Assembly: GCF_024721315.2 (NCBI RefSeq)
Contig: NZ_JANFAK020000041.1
Coordinates: 1 to 60,708 of the forward strand
DNA from: Streptomyces sp. Isolate_45
GTDB taxonomy: Bacteria; Actinomycetota; Actinomycetes; Streptomycetales; Streptomycetaceae
Reading direction: 5' to 3'
DNA: 60,708 nt
The translations under genes and the position numbers were made by a program. Positions 1 through 10,261 of this stretch are shown here, one piece after another. Below the pieces are notes generated by a model. It was not told where the DNA came from and ran no database searches. It saw nothing but the letters and a program-made list of their open reading frames with translations. How positions within the stretch are numbered: the stretch's first letter is position 1; every line of letters starts with the position of its first letter.

Positions 1-130
1 CAAGCTTATATGTGGTTTTGTTGTAGTGTGGTGTTTTTTTTTTTTTGGGGGGGTGGGGGGGGGTGTGGGGGTGGGGTTGGGGGGGGCGGGGGGGCCGGGG
101 GGGGGGGGGGCGGGCCCCCCCCCCACCCCT
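1..130. other. Homopolymer-rich contig end, probable artefact
   Basis: Long runs of T, then G, then C (about 35-125) have no counterpart in the rest of the window, which is balanced high-G+C Streptomyces-like DNA. The stretch follows a HindIII-like AAGCTT at 3-8. The likeliest reading is low-quality sequence or vector/adapter noise at a contig end. No gene is called here. From 131 to 386 the composition is normal, but I see no convincing gene. Confidence 0.6.
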
Positions 131-386
131 GCTGAGGGCACCTACCCCGGGGCAGCACATGTCCCAGCCAGGGCCGGCGAGCAGGAACCGATCGAGGCCG
201 GCCGACCGCGACCGTCCCGTGCGTGGACTGCGGCTTGGCGAACTCGCGCAGTTCGGGTCCGGTGTCGAGCAGGGGCTTGTCAAATGCGGCCTTACCAGCC
301 ACAGAGCTTTTCCGGCTTGGATGAAATCGGTTGTAACGGGGAGGGACAGCCGGTTCCTTGGGCCGGGGGGCGTTGTCGCCCGGGGT

Positions 387-1502
387 CTACAGCCCGTTGA
401 CCCGTGCCATTCGTGCCACGTCCTCCGGCGGGTGGAACTTTGCCGGCACGGCACGGCCCCTGTGGGGCAACCGGGAGCGCGGGCGCTCGACCTTGGCCAT
501 GAGGCGCCTACTGCGCAGGGCCAGCTCCAACTCGAAGCGGGTTCGAGGGTTGCGGAGATCGGGGCCGAAAAGCTTGGTCAGTTGCCGCATGCGGTATCGG
601 ACGGTCTGGGGATGCACGCTCAGGGCCCTCGCGGCCCCGGGTGCGCCTCCGCCCTCCAACCAGGCCAGCAGAGTTTCTTCGAGTCGTGCTCTCTGACCAG
701 GCGTGAGGTCCGCCAGTGGCCGCAGCCGGTGTGCGGCGAACGCGTGGGCAAGGTGTTCGTCCTGGAGCAGCATCATGGTCGAAAGGTGGTCGTCGACGAA
801 CACTGTGCCCGCGTCCGGGTCGGACGCGATGGGGATGAGGGAGAGCAAGCGCCCGGCCCAGCGCTGGGAGGAGGCCGTGTCGCGGGGTGGGACCGGGTGC
901 CCGACGACGGCGTCCCAACCGTGCAGCGCGCTTTCCAGTGTGGTGCGGGCCTCCGGGTCGGGTGTGGGGACCAGCAGGCAAGGCTGCCCGCACACCAGGC
1001 CGAGCAGGGCGTCACCCAGGACGGCCGCCAGTTGCTGGGTCTCACCGGGCGAGGTCAGGACGATGGCCCGGACGTAGTCGGGCAGGGGCCAGTGGGCCGC
1101 CTCGGCCAATTCGTGCAAGGCCGTCTCGCACACGGGCGTGTCAGATGTGAGAGCGGTGAGGAGCTCTTGGCGAGCACGGTCGGGCCCTGTTTCGCGTCCC
1201 TGGACGGTGACCGCCCGGAGGGGAGCCAACGGGTCGCTGTCGAGCGCGTGCCGTCGTCGAGGATTCCCTTCGTCCTTGCGCGTGACCGAGGGTTCGCGGT
1301 AACCGAGGGTGGTGAGAAGGGCCGCCTCCACGTGCTGTCTGACGACGTCGTGGTCGATGCCCTCGATGTGAGTGGGGAAACCGGGGATGCCGGTGCGCAG
1401 TTCCCCCACGATCGCCGCGGCCAGTGCGGGTAGCTCCGTTCGCAGGGACTGGGCCCACTCGCCGCGTGGGTGGGCCCACCTGCGGTTCAGCAGTTTGGAC
1501 AT
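387..1502 (-). CDS. PucR/CdaR-type transcriptional regulator
   Basis: Predicted cytosolic DNA-binding regulator of about 371 residues. The C-terminal third carries the PucR-type helix-turn-helix: LEETLLAWLEGGG, then AARALSVHPQTVRYRMRQL, then DLRNPRTRFELELALR. This is the typical arrangement in which VHPQTVRYR is the recognition helix. The N-terminal two thirds has no domain I can name, though it fits the variable sensor part of the family. I chose ATG at 1502 because GGAGG lies about 10 bases upstream; an ATG 13 codons further out (1541) has no such site. The protein runs about 35 residues past the HTH. No neighbour is obviously its target; PucR-like proteins usually control nearby catabolic genes, so the target may lie outside the window. 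Confidence 0.8.
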   Translation of the reverse strand: MSKLLNRRWAHPRGEWAQSLRTELPALAAAIVGELRTGIPGFPTHIEGIDHDVVRQHVEAALLTTLGYREPSVTRKDEGNPRRRHALDSDPLAPLRAVTVQGRETGPDRARQELLTALTSDTPVCETALHELAEAAHWPLPDYVRAIVLTSPGETQQLAAVLGDALLGLVCGQPCLLVPTPDPEARTTLESALHGWDAVVGHPVPPRDTASSQRWAGRLLSLIPIASDPDAGTVFVDDHLSTMMLLQDEHLAHAFAAHRLRPLADLTPGQRARLEETLLAWLEGGGAPGAARALSVHPQTVRYRMRQLTKLFGPDLRNPRTRFELELALRSRRLMAKVERPRSRLPHRGRAVPAKFHPPEDVARMARVNGL

Positions 1503-2817
1503 GGTTACCTCGCCTCCATGGTGCGGGCCCTTTCCCAACATGGGGAGTTGAGCGCCTTGTACTCCCTCCAGGAGAGCGCCAAGTACCTACGGACCCGCCA
1601 CATTGCCTGATCTTTACCTTTGGGGAGGTGCGGCGGCGGATTCGGGGGTGAACCTTGACACGTCGGGAGAGGCCTTCCTCCCGGGCGGGCGGGCGGGCGC
1701 GCGGGCGGGGCGAGGTCGTACAGCGTTGGGAGAAGCCCGAGCGGCCGGGCCACGTGCACGGCTGCGCCGCCGCCAGGACCTCCGCCCCGTCCGGTGTCCG
1801 GGCCGGCTCCCGCGGCGGGGCGCCTCGGTGGGGGAGCCGGGGCCGGGGGGAGGCTTGTTTGCGAAGGGTGGTCGAGCAGATGGGTGTCGGGCCGTCTCCG
1901 GTGGGGTCGGCGAGATCGTCCGGGCGGCGCATCCGGTCTCTGCCGGCTTCATGCGCCGCAGGACGGTCCGAGGCCCTGAGCCCGGGAGGCACTGCCCTTG
2001 CGCGGCGCGATATCTGAGCGCAAGCTCCCTACTCCCTCCTCGCACCGTATCCAAGCCGCTTGGGTACCTGAGGCGTGCGGTCTGCCGCGTCCTCACTTCG
2101 GCGACCGTGAACGGCGCACTTTCGGCGTGCTTCAGTGAAGGGCGCGTGGCTGGCGCGCCGGGCACGTCGGGCATTCCGGATTCGTTTGTTCGTCCTGATC
2201 GGCCCGGATCCTGGAGGCGGAGAAATCTCCGAAACGGGACCGCCTCCATGGGGGCGGTCCTGTTGTCTCCGGCGCATCGGCTGCGATGATCGGCGTCGCT
2301 CCCATCCCGCTCGTGGTACAGGCGCACGAGTTCAACAGCCGCCCAGCGTAGGGCCGTCGTCGCGTGATGGCAGGTCTTGCCCATGGTTGGCCCGAATCTT
2401 CAGCCCCGTCCCATCCGGCGGCCGCCTGGTTCGGCTGTTCGCCGCCGACTTGTCACGCCCATGAGTAGTGGTTGCCTGCGGTGCTGCGAGAGTGCACACT
2501 TGCGCGAATTCCGGTTGGTATGGCGTGGCGATTCCGCGATGGATGCGACGCGCTCGGCAGGACGTTCGAGTACCCGCCTCCTCGCGGGCGGGTGCGCAAG
2601 CGTTGCAAGCGGATCTCGCGCTTCCGTGCGCACTTGACTGACCCGCCCACTGAAGCGGTCATGTGCTTACATGTGCGATGATGTCGGTTTCTGATCGATT
2701 GCAATCTGTCGTGCGTGGCCGCCGCGCCGGGCGGCAGGTCGTGTCCCTTCGTTTCTGCGACCACTGGTTGTCACGCCGTGGTTCACCTCTCATCCCCCTC
2801 CAACTCAAGGACGGTTC
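1503..2817. other. Long intergenic region with no clear gene
   Basis: About 1.3 kb between the divergent regulator and the lyase-like gene. Open frames exist on both strands but look like high-G+C chance frames (Arg/Pro/Ala-rich, no motifs). On the minus strand around 2310-2384 the short stretch ELVRLYHERD resembles the LYHERW motif of IS4-type transposases. It is too short to call more than a possible scrap. A hairpin at 2237-2260 is listed separately. Confidence 0.4.
2237..2260. terminator. Hairpin, possible terminator
   Basis: GGACCGCC at 2237-2244 pairs perfectly with GGCGGTCC at 2253-2260, with one or two further weak pairs inside. It is followed by TGTTGTCT, only a weak T-tract. It sits in gene-free DNA, so its partner gene is unclear. 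Confidence 0.35.
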
Positions 2818-3948
2818 ATGTTCCAGCGCTACAGCCACAGACGTCGGGTCGGGGCAGCCTTGGCGGCCGTGTTGGTGGTGGGGCTCGGGGCGACCGAGGC
2901 CATGGCCGACCGTGCGCTGACTCCCGTCCCCTTCAAGGACGGGTTCGAGTCCGGAGACACCACCGCATTCCCGCGCAAGGGCATAGACGGCACCGGCGTC
3001 GTGGACGTCAAGGCTGCGCCCGGTGGGCGTGGCGGCAAGGCCGTCCGGTTCGCCATGCCCGATGACGGGAAGTCCTACCGCACCGAGATAGCCACAGCGC
3101 GTGTCCCCTACGGCAGCTACCGGTACACCTTCGCCAACTACCTGCCCAGCGACTGGCTGCGATACGACGCACAGACCATCGTCTCCCAGTGGCACGGCGG
3201 GTCAGGTACCTACCCCGCGGTCGTTCTCGCCGTCAAGGGTGACCGCTGGATGATGATCGTCCACTGGAAGACCGGTTCCGAGAAGGTGGATGAGAGCAAG
3301 AAGCCGGCGCACGAAGTCAAGTACGACCTCGGCCCTGTTCGGTTCGGACACTGGAACCAGTGGTCCTTCGACATCACCTGGTCCACCGCCACCACCACCG
3401 GCTCCATCACCGCCCGGCTCAATGGGGCCGAGGTGGGATCACACCGGGGCCCCAACAGCTATCACCAGGACACCGCCCCGTACCACAAGATCGGTCTGTA
3501 CCGGCCCAACTGGCAGGCCTCCAAGGGGCACAAGGCGGGTGGCACACCGGCCGTGGTGAATTACTACGACGACGTCACCATCACCGCCATCTCCCCGGGA
3601 GCAGCCGTACCACCGCCGGCCACACCCTCCGCGAACGCCGCGGCTACTTCGGCACCCGACCTGCCCGGCTCATCGTCATCCCCCTCGGCGCAGGCATCCA
3701 CGTCGGCTCCGGCAACGGGACCGGGCACGTCCGGCTCGATACCTGACGCTGCGGAGGGCATCCCCATGGACACCGGCACGGACAAGGACACCGACAACGA
3801 CGCCAAACCCCTGGCCGAGACCGGTGCCTCCAGCCGAACCCCGATCATCCTTGCCATCGGCAGCGGCCTGCTTGCCGCCGGCCTTCTCCTCTTCCTCCGC
3901 GGCCGCGCCAGGGTGGCACGGCTCCTGGTCGTCGACCGGAGGAGGTAA
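2818..3948 (+). CDS. Secreted, sortase-anchored polysaccharide lyase-like protein
   Basis: A 376-residue exported protein. Residues 1-30 form a signal peptide (RRR, then AALAAVLVVGLGA, cleavage near AMA). Residues ~35-255 match the heparin-lyase-I-like fold: the entry motif DGFESGD, then YRTEI, QWHG, W(M)MIVHWK, WNQWSFDITW, KIGLYRPNW, YYDDVTI. Such domains cleave uronic-acid polysaccharides by beta-elimination; the substrate here is unknown. A Ser/Thr/Pro/Ala-rich spacer leads to LAETG at 332-336, a hydrophobic stretch (about 343-360) and an Arg-rich tail. That is the class E LAxTG sortase signal used by Streptomyces for wall anchoring. The enzyme is therefore probably displayed on the cell wall. 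The start has AAGGACGG just upstream. No sortase gene is in the window. Confidence 0.85.
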   Translation: MFQRYSHRRRVGAALAAVLVVGLGATEAMADRALTPVPFKDGFESGDTTAFPRKGIDGTGVVDVKAAPGGRGGKAVRFAMPDDGKSYRTEIATARVPYGSYRYTFANYLPSDWLRYDAQTIVSQWHGGSGTYPAVVLAVKGDRWMMIVHWKTGSEKVDESKKPAHEVKYDLGPVRFGHWNQWSFDITWSTATTTGSITARLNGAEVGSHRGPNSYHQDTAPYHKIGLYRPNWQASKGHKAGGTPAVVNYYDDVTITAISPGAAVPPPATPSANAAATSAPDLPGSSSSPSAQASTSAPATGPGTSGSIPDAAEGIPMDTGTDKDTDNDAKPLAETGASSRTPIILAIGSGLLAAGLLLFLRGRARVARLLVVDRRR

Positions 3949-4198
3949 GCGAACCGGGTGCGGGCGAGCCGGTCCGATCGTGAGCGCACGGCTTCCGCCG
4001 CCCGACCGGGCGGGAGCGCCGGGTGTCCCAGGGTTGGTCCGACCCTTCTCGCAGAGGGATCCATACCGCTCGCGGACGGATCCGAGTCCGGCGTTAGGCC
4101 TTGACGGTCGCGAAGGGGCATCGAGGACGCGGGCCCCGTGGCAGCGGGGCCGGCGATCGGACCGGCGCCTCCCAGTCATGTCCCTGGTGTCTGGACAC

Positions 4199-4226
4199 GT
4201 CCTCGCGCGCCACTGTCCGCGAGGAC
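4199..4226. terminator. 9-bp hairpin in the gap after the lyase-like gene
   Basis: GTCCTCGCG at 4199-4207 pairs with CGCGAGGAC at 4218-4226 around a 10-base loop, within the 420-base gap before the sigma factor gene. There is no T-tract. It could be a terminator for the upstream gene or a site in the sigma gene's leader. Nothing else recognisable lies in 3949-4369. Confidence 0.35.
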
Positions 4227-4369
4227 GAACTCTGCCCAAGCCCCTTGGTAGCGCCATCGCGCTACCCCGCACCACCAACAACCCATCGAGTGATCGGCTA
4301 CCGCGGCGAGGGACCGCTTTCCTCGGGAGCTGCCTTGCGGGGTATCAGCAAGCCACACTGGAGCACGCG

Positions 4370-5680
<1,311 letters not shown>

Positions 5681-5942
5681 GGGCGGCGCAGCACCGTGCG
5701 GACAGCAGTGCGCTTCCTGGCCGGCGAGTGCAGCACGGAGCCGGTACACGAAGACGGGTTCGACTCGCTCGGCATCGATGAGAACGGGTCAGTGTGCGAG
5801 CACAGACGCGTCCAGGCCCGCTGGGTGGCGTACTGGATCACACGGGGAGCAAGGGGTGTCCCGGGCTCCCGCTGAAGAGGTGGGGGGCAGGCTGGGTCAG
5901 CGGCCTGCGTCGTGGCCGGTAATGGCCGAGGGAGGGAATGTA

Positions 5943-6872
5943 GTGAGTGGTGGGCGTTGTCCGGGTTGTGGCTCTGTGGGTGCCGGCTGCGGGTGTGTGG
6001 ATGGTGGGGGTTTCGACCCCATGCGTATCCGTCCGTACGTGACGTTCACCGACCCCTGCGGGACGGATGCCACGGTGTCCCTTCCTCCGGTTCTGGGGGC
6101 GGTGACACCCCCACCGGATGACACCCAGCGGTACCGGGTGCCCGCACCACTGGAGGACCAACCTTGGCCGGACGCCATGGAGCCCGTCCCGCACGCCGCC
6201 GACACGAGTCGGCTCCAGTCGGTTCCCGGGCTGCCTGCCCCGAGACCGGGCGGGCAGACGGCGCGCCCGGCCGGGGCGGGCCGTCCCCGCAAGGAGATTG
6301 TCGGCCGGACTTCCCGGCGGTCGGCGGCGCCGCTGCTCGCTGCCGCCACGGTGATCGCGGTCGGCGGGACGGCCATGGCGTTGTTGACGCCGAATTCATC
6401 CGGCAATGACATCATGATTCCGGAAATCGGACTGTCTGCTCCTGCGGCGAGCACGCTCGCTCCCGTGCCCTCCCCGACACTTTCCGCCGAAGCTTCCGGC
6501 CATTCGCCGTCCGCTTCGGCTTCCGGCTCTTCGTCACCGAGCCTTTCCCGCACGTCCCCGTCCCCCTCGTCCGCCTCATCCCTTCCGGCGTCACCGTCTA
6601 CTTCGCTGAGCCCGTCCCCGGGCGTGGATCGTCTCCCCAGCCACAAGCCGCCGCCCTCGCCGCCGCCGATCCTCAGGTTCGGCGACTCGGGCCCCGAGGT
6701 GGAGGGGCTGCAGGGACTGCTTGCCAGGAAAGGCCTCTACAAGGGCAAAATCCACGGCCGATTCGACCGGGGAGTCAGGCAAGCTCTGTCAAAGTTCCAG
6801 CTCGCCCTAGGGGTTGAGGACGACGGATGGGGTACCTACGGGCCGGCGACCCGTCGAGCGCTGGAGGAATAG
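5943..6872 (+). CDS. Membrane-anchored peptidoglycan-binding protein
   Basis: About 309 residues. The N-terminus is Cys/Gly-rich (CPGCGSVGAGCGCVDGG), suggesting a small cytosolic metal-binding knuckle. A single membrane segment follows around residues 130-150 (AAPLLAAATVIAVGGTAMALL), then a long Ser/Pro linker. The C-terminal ~65 residues form a PG_binding_1 domain: LRFGDSGPEVEGLQGLL, then GKIHGRFDRGVRQALSKFQ, then TYGPATRRALEE. The protein would reach from the cytoplasm through the membrane to the wall. I chose GTG at 5943 because GGAGGG lies 5 bases upstream; an ATG at 5922 is in frame but lacks a comparable site. It lies downstream of the membrane-tethered sigma factor and may help it sense the envelope; that link is inference. 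Confidence 0.75.
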   Translation: MSGGRCPGCGSVGAGCGCVDGGGFDPMRIRPYVTFTDPCGTDATVSLPPVLGAVTPPPDDTQRYRVPAPLEDQPWPDAMEPVPHAADTSRLQSVPGLPAPRPGGQTARPAGAGRPRKEIVGRTSRRSAAPLLAAATVIAVGGTAMALLTPNSSGNDIMIPEIGLSAPAASTLAPVPSPTLSAEASGHSPSASASGSSSPSLSRTSPSPSSASSLPASPSTSLSPSPGVDRLPSHKPPPSPPPILRFGDSGPEVEGLQGLLARKGLYKGKIHGRFDRGVRQALSKFQLALGVEDDGWGTYGPATRRALEE

Positions 6873-6973
6873 GGACCACAATTCCGGAGTCCCCTCGGCA
6901 TGGACCGTCCGAGTGAAGAAGTCCTGAATCAAGACCTGGTCGGATGACCCAAGGAGAAGGGAGAAGTGGCGCC

Positions 6974-7918
6974 ATGCCAACCTGTCCGAACGGGCACCAG
7001 TCCGCCTACGAGCACTGGTGCGAGGCCTGCTGCTACCCTCCGGCGGCCGCCCCGAGCACTCCCGCCTCGCCGGCCCTCGGCGGCGGCCATCCCACGGCCG
7101 GTGAGCCGACCGCGCCTGCAGGAACGTGTCCGCAATGCTGGACTCCGCGCGAGGGCATGGCTCCGTTCTGCGTGGTGTGTCGGTGCACCTTTCAGACGCG
7201 GTCGCCGGCTCCGTACACCCCGGACGCGCCAAAGCCGGGCACGACGGTGGGCAACCCGAACGTGAACATCCCACCGCCACAGTTCCCGTCGGCCTTCTCA
7301 CAGGCCCCCTTCGAATACCACGGCTCACAGCCGTCTTGGGTGGAGCGGTCGGCCGAGCCGCTCGGCAACCATGACAGCCGACTGCTCCCACAGCCCGGGC
7401 CCGAACAGCAGTCGTATGCCCAGCAGCACCTTCATCAGGAGTACCAGCAGCCCTCACTGCATCGGCAGCAACAGGAATACGCGGCCCGATGTCAGGTCCC
7501 ATCCCACGTCGGCGGCGTCTGGAGCGCGACGGTCGGCCCCGACAGCTCGTACTACATGTCGATGATGCGGCGAAGTGGCCCGGAGGCGGCCGGGTTGAAT
7601 CTGCCCGCCGATTTCCCCGAGCGGCACCTCGCGCTCTCCGGCGGACAGATCACCATTGGTCGCCGGCGCGCATCCCGGGGCGATCAACCGGACATCGACC
7701 TCTCGGTGTCTCCCGAAGACCCCGGCGTCTCCCACCAGCACGCGATGCTTGTCCAGCGCCCCGACGGAAGCTGGTCCGTGATGGACCAGAACTCCACCAA
7801 CGGCACCACCATCAACGGCGGCGAGGAACCGATCCAGCCGTACGTTCCGATCCCCCTCGGCGACGGCGACCAGATCCATGTCGGCGCCTGGACCACCATC
7901 ACCGTCCGTCACGGTTAG
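6974..7918 (+). CDS. FHA-domain protein with N-terminal zinc-ribbon-like motifs
   Basis: About 314 residues. The N-terminus has Cys pairs typical of small zinc ribbons (CPNGHQ, CEACC, then CPQC and CVVCRC). The middle is Gln/Pro-rich and probably disordered. The C-terminus is a forkhead-associated domain that binds phosphothreonine: ITIGRRR, then DPGVSHQHAMLV, then VMDQNSTNGTTING. It is presumably cytosolic and reads the output of a Ser/Thr kinase, though none is adjacent (two lie at 33.8-39.9 kb). The ATG at 6974 is preceded by AAGGAGAAGGGA. The gene ends the lyase / sigma / wall-binding / FHA block. Confidence 0.75.
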   Translation: MPTCPNGHQSAYEHWCEACCYPPAAAPSTPASPALGGGHPTAGEPTAPAGTCPQCWTPREGMAPFCVVCRCTFQTRSPAPYTPDAPKPGTTVGNPNVNIPPPQFPSAFSQAPFEYHGSQPSWVERSAEPLGNHDSRLLPQPGPEQQSYAQQHLHQEYQQPSLHRQQQEYAARCQVPSHVGGVWSATVGPDSSYYMSMMRRSGPEAAGLNLPADFPERHLALSGGQITIGRRRASRGDQPDIDLSVSPEDPGVSHQHAMLVQRPDGSWSVMDQNSTNGTTINGGEEPIQPYVPIPLGDGDQIHVGAWTTITVRHG

Positions 7919-8462
7919 AGAGGAGCATGGCGCGTTCAAGCGCCACCACCTCCTCGCCGAAGCCCGCCGCAACCTCTCCTGCGTCCTGCGCGGCGTATCC
8001 CGGCACGAAATCGAGCACGCTGGGGATGTCGATCCGGGCGATGCTGATACGGCCCGTTGAGTGCTGCACATGGCGGCGATGCGTGCTGCGGCCGCCGTCG
8101 AGCGGGGCGGGAGGGACCTGCGTGACGAGCTCGTGGCGGCGCGTGCCGGCTGCCGCCCAGCGGCTGTAGCGCTCGGCGTGCGGATTCAGGTGAAATGACT
8201 GGTGCTCCGCATCCGTTCGCCGGCTCTGCACCGTCCGGGAAGAACCGTGTATCAGCCCCGCCGTCCCGCACACTCCTTACGTGCGGAAGCAGCATTCGTC
8301 CAGATGAGGAAACAACACTGCGAACTTCAGGCCGAGTTGATCACGGACCTCGCCGGATATGCGCATATCGCACCAACGAGCCGAACCGCGGGAAGCAACA
8401 CCTTGATTCTCTGCGAGCCCTTACGAACTCGTGCATGGTTGGCGGTGCGACGCTGGATCGTG
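7919..8462. other. Intergenic region before an IS remnant
   Basis: About 540 bases with no convincing gene. Open frames are Arg/Ala-rich with no motif. The right part probably includes the eroded left end of the IS5-type element that follows; I could not recognise a terminal repeat. Confidence 0.35.
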
Positions 8463-9275
8463 ATCCCTGATCATGTTCGTGTGGTGGGGAACCGGACTCG
8501 TGGAGCGATCATCAGCGATCGGAGGATCACAGGGCTGTCGGCCGGTGTGATCGCCGAATTCGTCGCCGAGGTGGGTCCGTTATGGCACGAACGGCACCGG
8601 GCGAGACTGGAGTCCAGGCCACGCCGGCGGGCCGTCGGTGCCGGCGCAAAACACCATCTGCTCTTCATCGACCGGCTCCTGGCCACGCTCGTCCACCTTC
8701 GCCACGGTGCCACTCACGACGTACCGGCCTGCTGGTTCGGCGTTGACCGCTCCACGATCACCCGGGCGATCGGCGAGGTGCAGCCCTGCCCGCAGCACGC
8801 GCCTGCACCATCGTGGCCGGCATCCGCTTCCGCACCCTTGCCGAGGTCATCGACGACCTCGGCGCCGGCGGGCAGACCGGGATCATCGACGGGACCGAGA
8901 TTCGGTCCATAGGTCGGCCGTCGGTCGCAAGGACCGGGAGAAGTTCATCTCCGGCAGGAACAAGCAGAACGCGGTCTAGGCCAAGGTCCTCACCGACGCC
9001 GGCGGCAGGATCCTGTTCTGCGGTCCAGCCCAGCCGGCAAGCTGTGCCGACATCACCCACACCCGGCAGTTGGGCCTGGTCAAGCACCTGACTGGCAGCC
9101 CAGGCCGCCGTGGAGATCCTTGCCGACGCCGGCTACCAGGGCCTGGGTGCCCAGACCGGCGGCCGCGTGGTGACACCACCGCACCGCGAGTTCAAGAAGA
9201 ACCCGCCGGACTGGTACGAGGAGATCCACGAGCGCGAGCGCCGGCGCAAGGCGTACTCTTCACGCAGGATTGGTC
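8463..9275 (+). pseudogene. IS5-type transposase remnant (DDE_Tnp_4 type), frameshifted
   Basis: Three frames together give a broken transposase. The helix-turn-helix part reads HLLFIDRLLATLVHLRHGAT, then FGVDRSTITRAIGEV. A second frame gives the first catalytic Asp region (GQTGIIDGTEI). Then come REKFISGRNKQNAV, an in-frame TAG at 8977-8979 (related proteins have Lys here), and AKVLTDAGGRILFC. A third frame gives ILADAGYQGLGAQTGGRVV and ends at KAYSSRRIG, before the final catalytic part. Frameshifts lie near 8790, 8930 and 9100, and the 3' end is cut where a fragment of another IS begins (9273). It is clearly inactive. Confidence 0.75.
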
Positions 9276-9380
9276 GGCATCGGCTGCGTCGATCCAGTTG
9301 GGAAGCGTGGCGCCGAGGCGATTGGTGAGTATCTCGCCGAAGTCGCGGACGTGTTCGGCGGTCTGTTCCAGTTCGGGTCT
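9273..9380 (-). pseudogene. ISL3-type transposase fragment
   Basis: A 36-codon stretch reads FRPELEQTAEHVRDFGEIL, then LGATLPNWIDAADAD. It resembles the region of ISL3-family transposases just before the C-terminal catalytic block (P-E-L-...-VRDFA...L...WI). It abuts the broken IS5 remnant tail to tail, so two IS scraps meet at about 9273. The reading frame continues upstream to 9695 (with SPRYRAEMASKRRPYWRTL), but I recognise nothing there. A related fragment occurs at 40164-40265. Confidence 0.45.
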
Positions 9381-9688
9381 GAACCAGAGCCGCCTGCCCG
9401 ATGTCCGGTCCGGACGAGGGCGGAGGACCGGCGAGAGTGCCGTCGGTGATGCCGGCAGGCCCGGTGAAGTGGACGGCGTACCCCATCCGTCCGGGATCCG
9501 GTACAGGACGCGGCTGGTCGGCGTTCCGAGGGTGCGCCAGTACGGCCGCCGTTTGCTCGCCATTTCGGCACGGTAGCGCGGACTCACCGCCCATGCGGTG
9601 CGTCCGGCGTCACCGGGGACGTATGCGCCCCCGAGCGTGCGGATAAACGGATGGCGGGGGGTGAGCGTGACGCGGCAGGATGCTCCGC

Positions 9689-10261
9689 ATGACATTGCCC
9701 ACCCCCGAGCTGCAAACCGCCCGGTTGCGACTGCGGCGGTTCACCGACGCCGACGCGGCACCGATCTACGCGCTGCACAGCAGTGCACACGTGCTGCGTT
9801 ACTGGGACTCCCCGCCGTGGACCGAACCGGCCCGCGCCCAGCGCTTCATCGCGACCTGCCGGACGATCGAGGAGGAAGGCGCGGGAGCGCGGGTGGCCGT
9901 CGACCGTGTCTCCGACGGTGCGTTCATCGGCTGGTGCGGCCTGACCAGCTGGAACCCGGACTTCCGCAGTGCGTCCCTGGGCTACGTTTTCGATGCCACC
10001 GCGTGGGGGCACGGCTACGCCACGGAGACCGCGGACGCCGTCCTGCGGTGGGCGTTCGAGACCCTGGACCTGAACCGCGTCCAGGCCGAGACCGACACCC
10101 GCAACGTGGCGTCCGCCCGGGTCCTGGAGAAGCTCGGCTTCGTCCGCGAAGGCACCCTCCGCGAGGACTGCGTCGTCAACGGCGACGTCTCCGACTCCTG
10201 GGTCTTCGGCCTCCTCCGCCGTGAGTGGCGCCCGACGGCCACGCCGACGGCCGGCCGCTAG
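9689..10261 (+). CDS. GNAT N-acetyltransferase (RimJ/RimL type)
   Basis: About 190 residues, a normal length for the family. It transfers acetyl from acetyl-CoA to an amino group; protein N-termini or small amines are typical acceptors. Visible features: the opening strand TARLRLRRFTDADAAPIYAL, the core GYVFDATAWGHGYATETA, which carries the acetyl-CoA pyrophosphate-binding loop, and the closing RNVASARVLEKLGFVREGTL. ATG at 9689 has AGGA 8 bases upstream; an ATG at 9680 is also in frame. The stop codon TAG (10259-10261) lies inside the CTAG target site of the IS701-type element that follows, so the insertion occurred exactly at the end of the gene and left the protein intact. Confidence 0.85.
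   Translation: MTLPTPELQTARLRLRRFTDADAAPIYALHSSAHVLRYWDSPPWTEPARAQRFIATCRTIEEEGAGARVAVDRVSDGAFIGWCGLTSWNPDFRSASLGYVFDATAWGHGYATETADAVLRWAFETLDLNRVQAETDTRNVASARVLEKLGFVREGTLREDCVVNGDVSDSWVFGLLRREWRPTATPTAGR

Noticed and set aside
45..1433. Long plus-strand open frame opposite the PucR regulator gene
   Set aside because: Composition is Gly/Arg-rich from antisense of the regulator and from the homopolymer run; it has no motif, while the minus strand has a clear PucR HTH and an RBS.
1614..2384. 256-codon minus-strand frame upstream of the lyase gene
   Set aside because: Arg/Pro/Ala-rich with no domain, no RBS and no conserved-looking stretch beyond ten residues.
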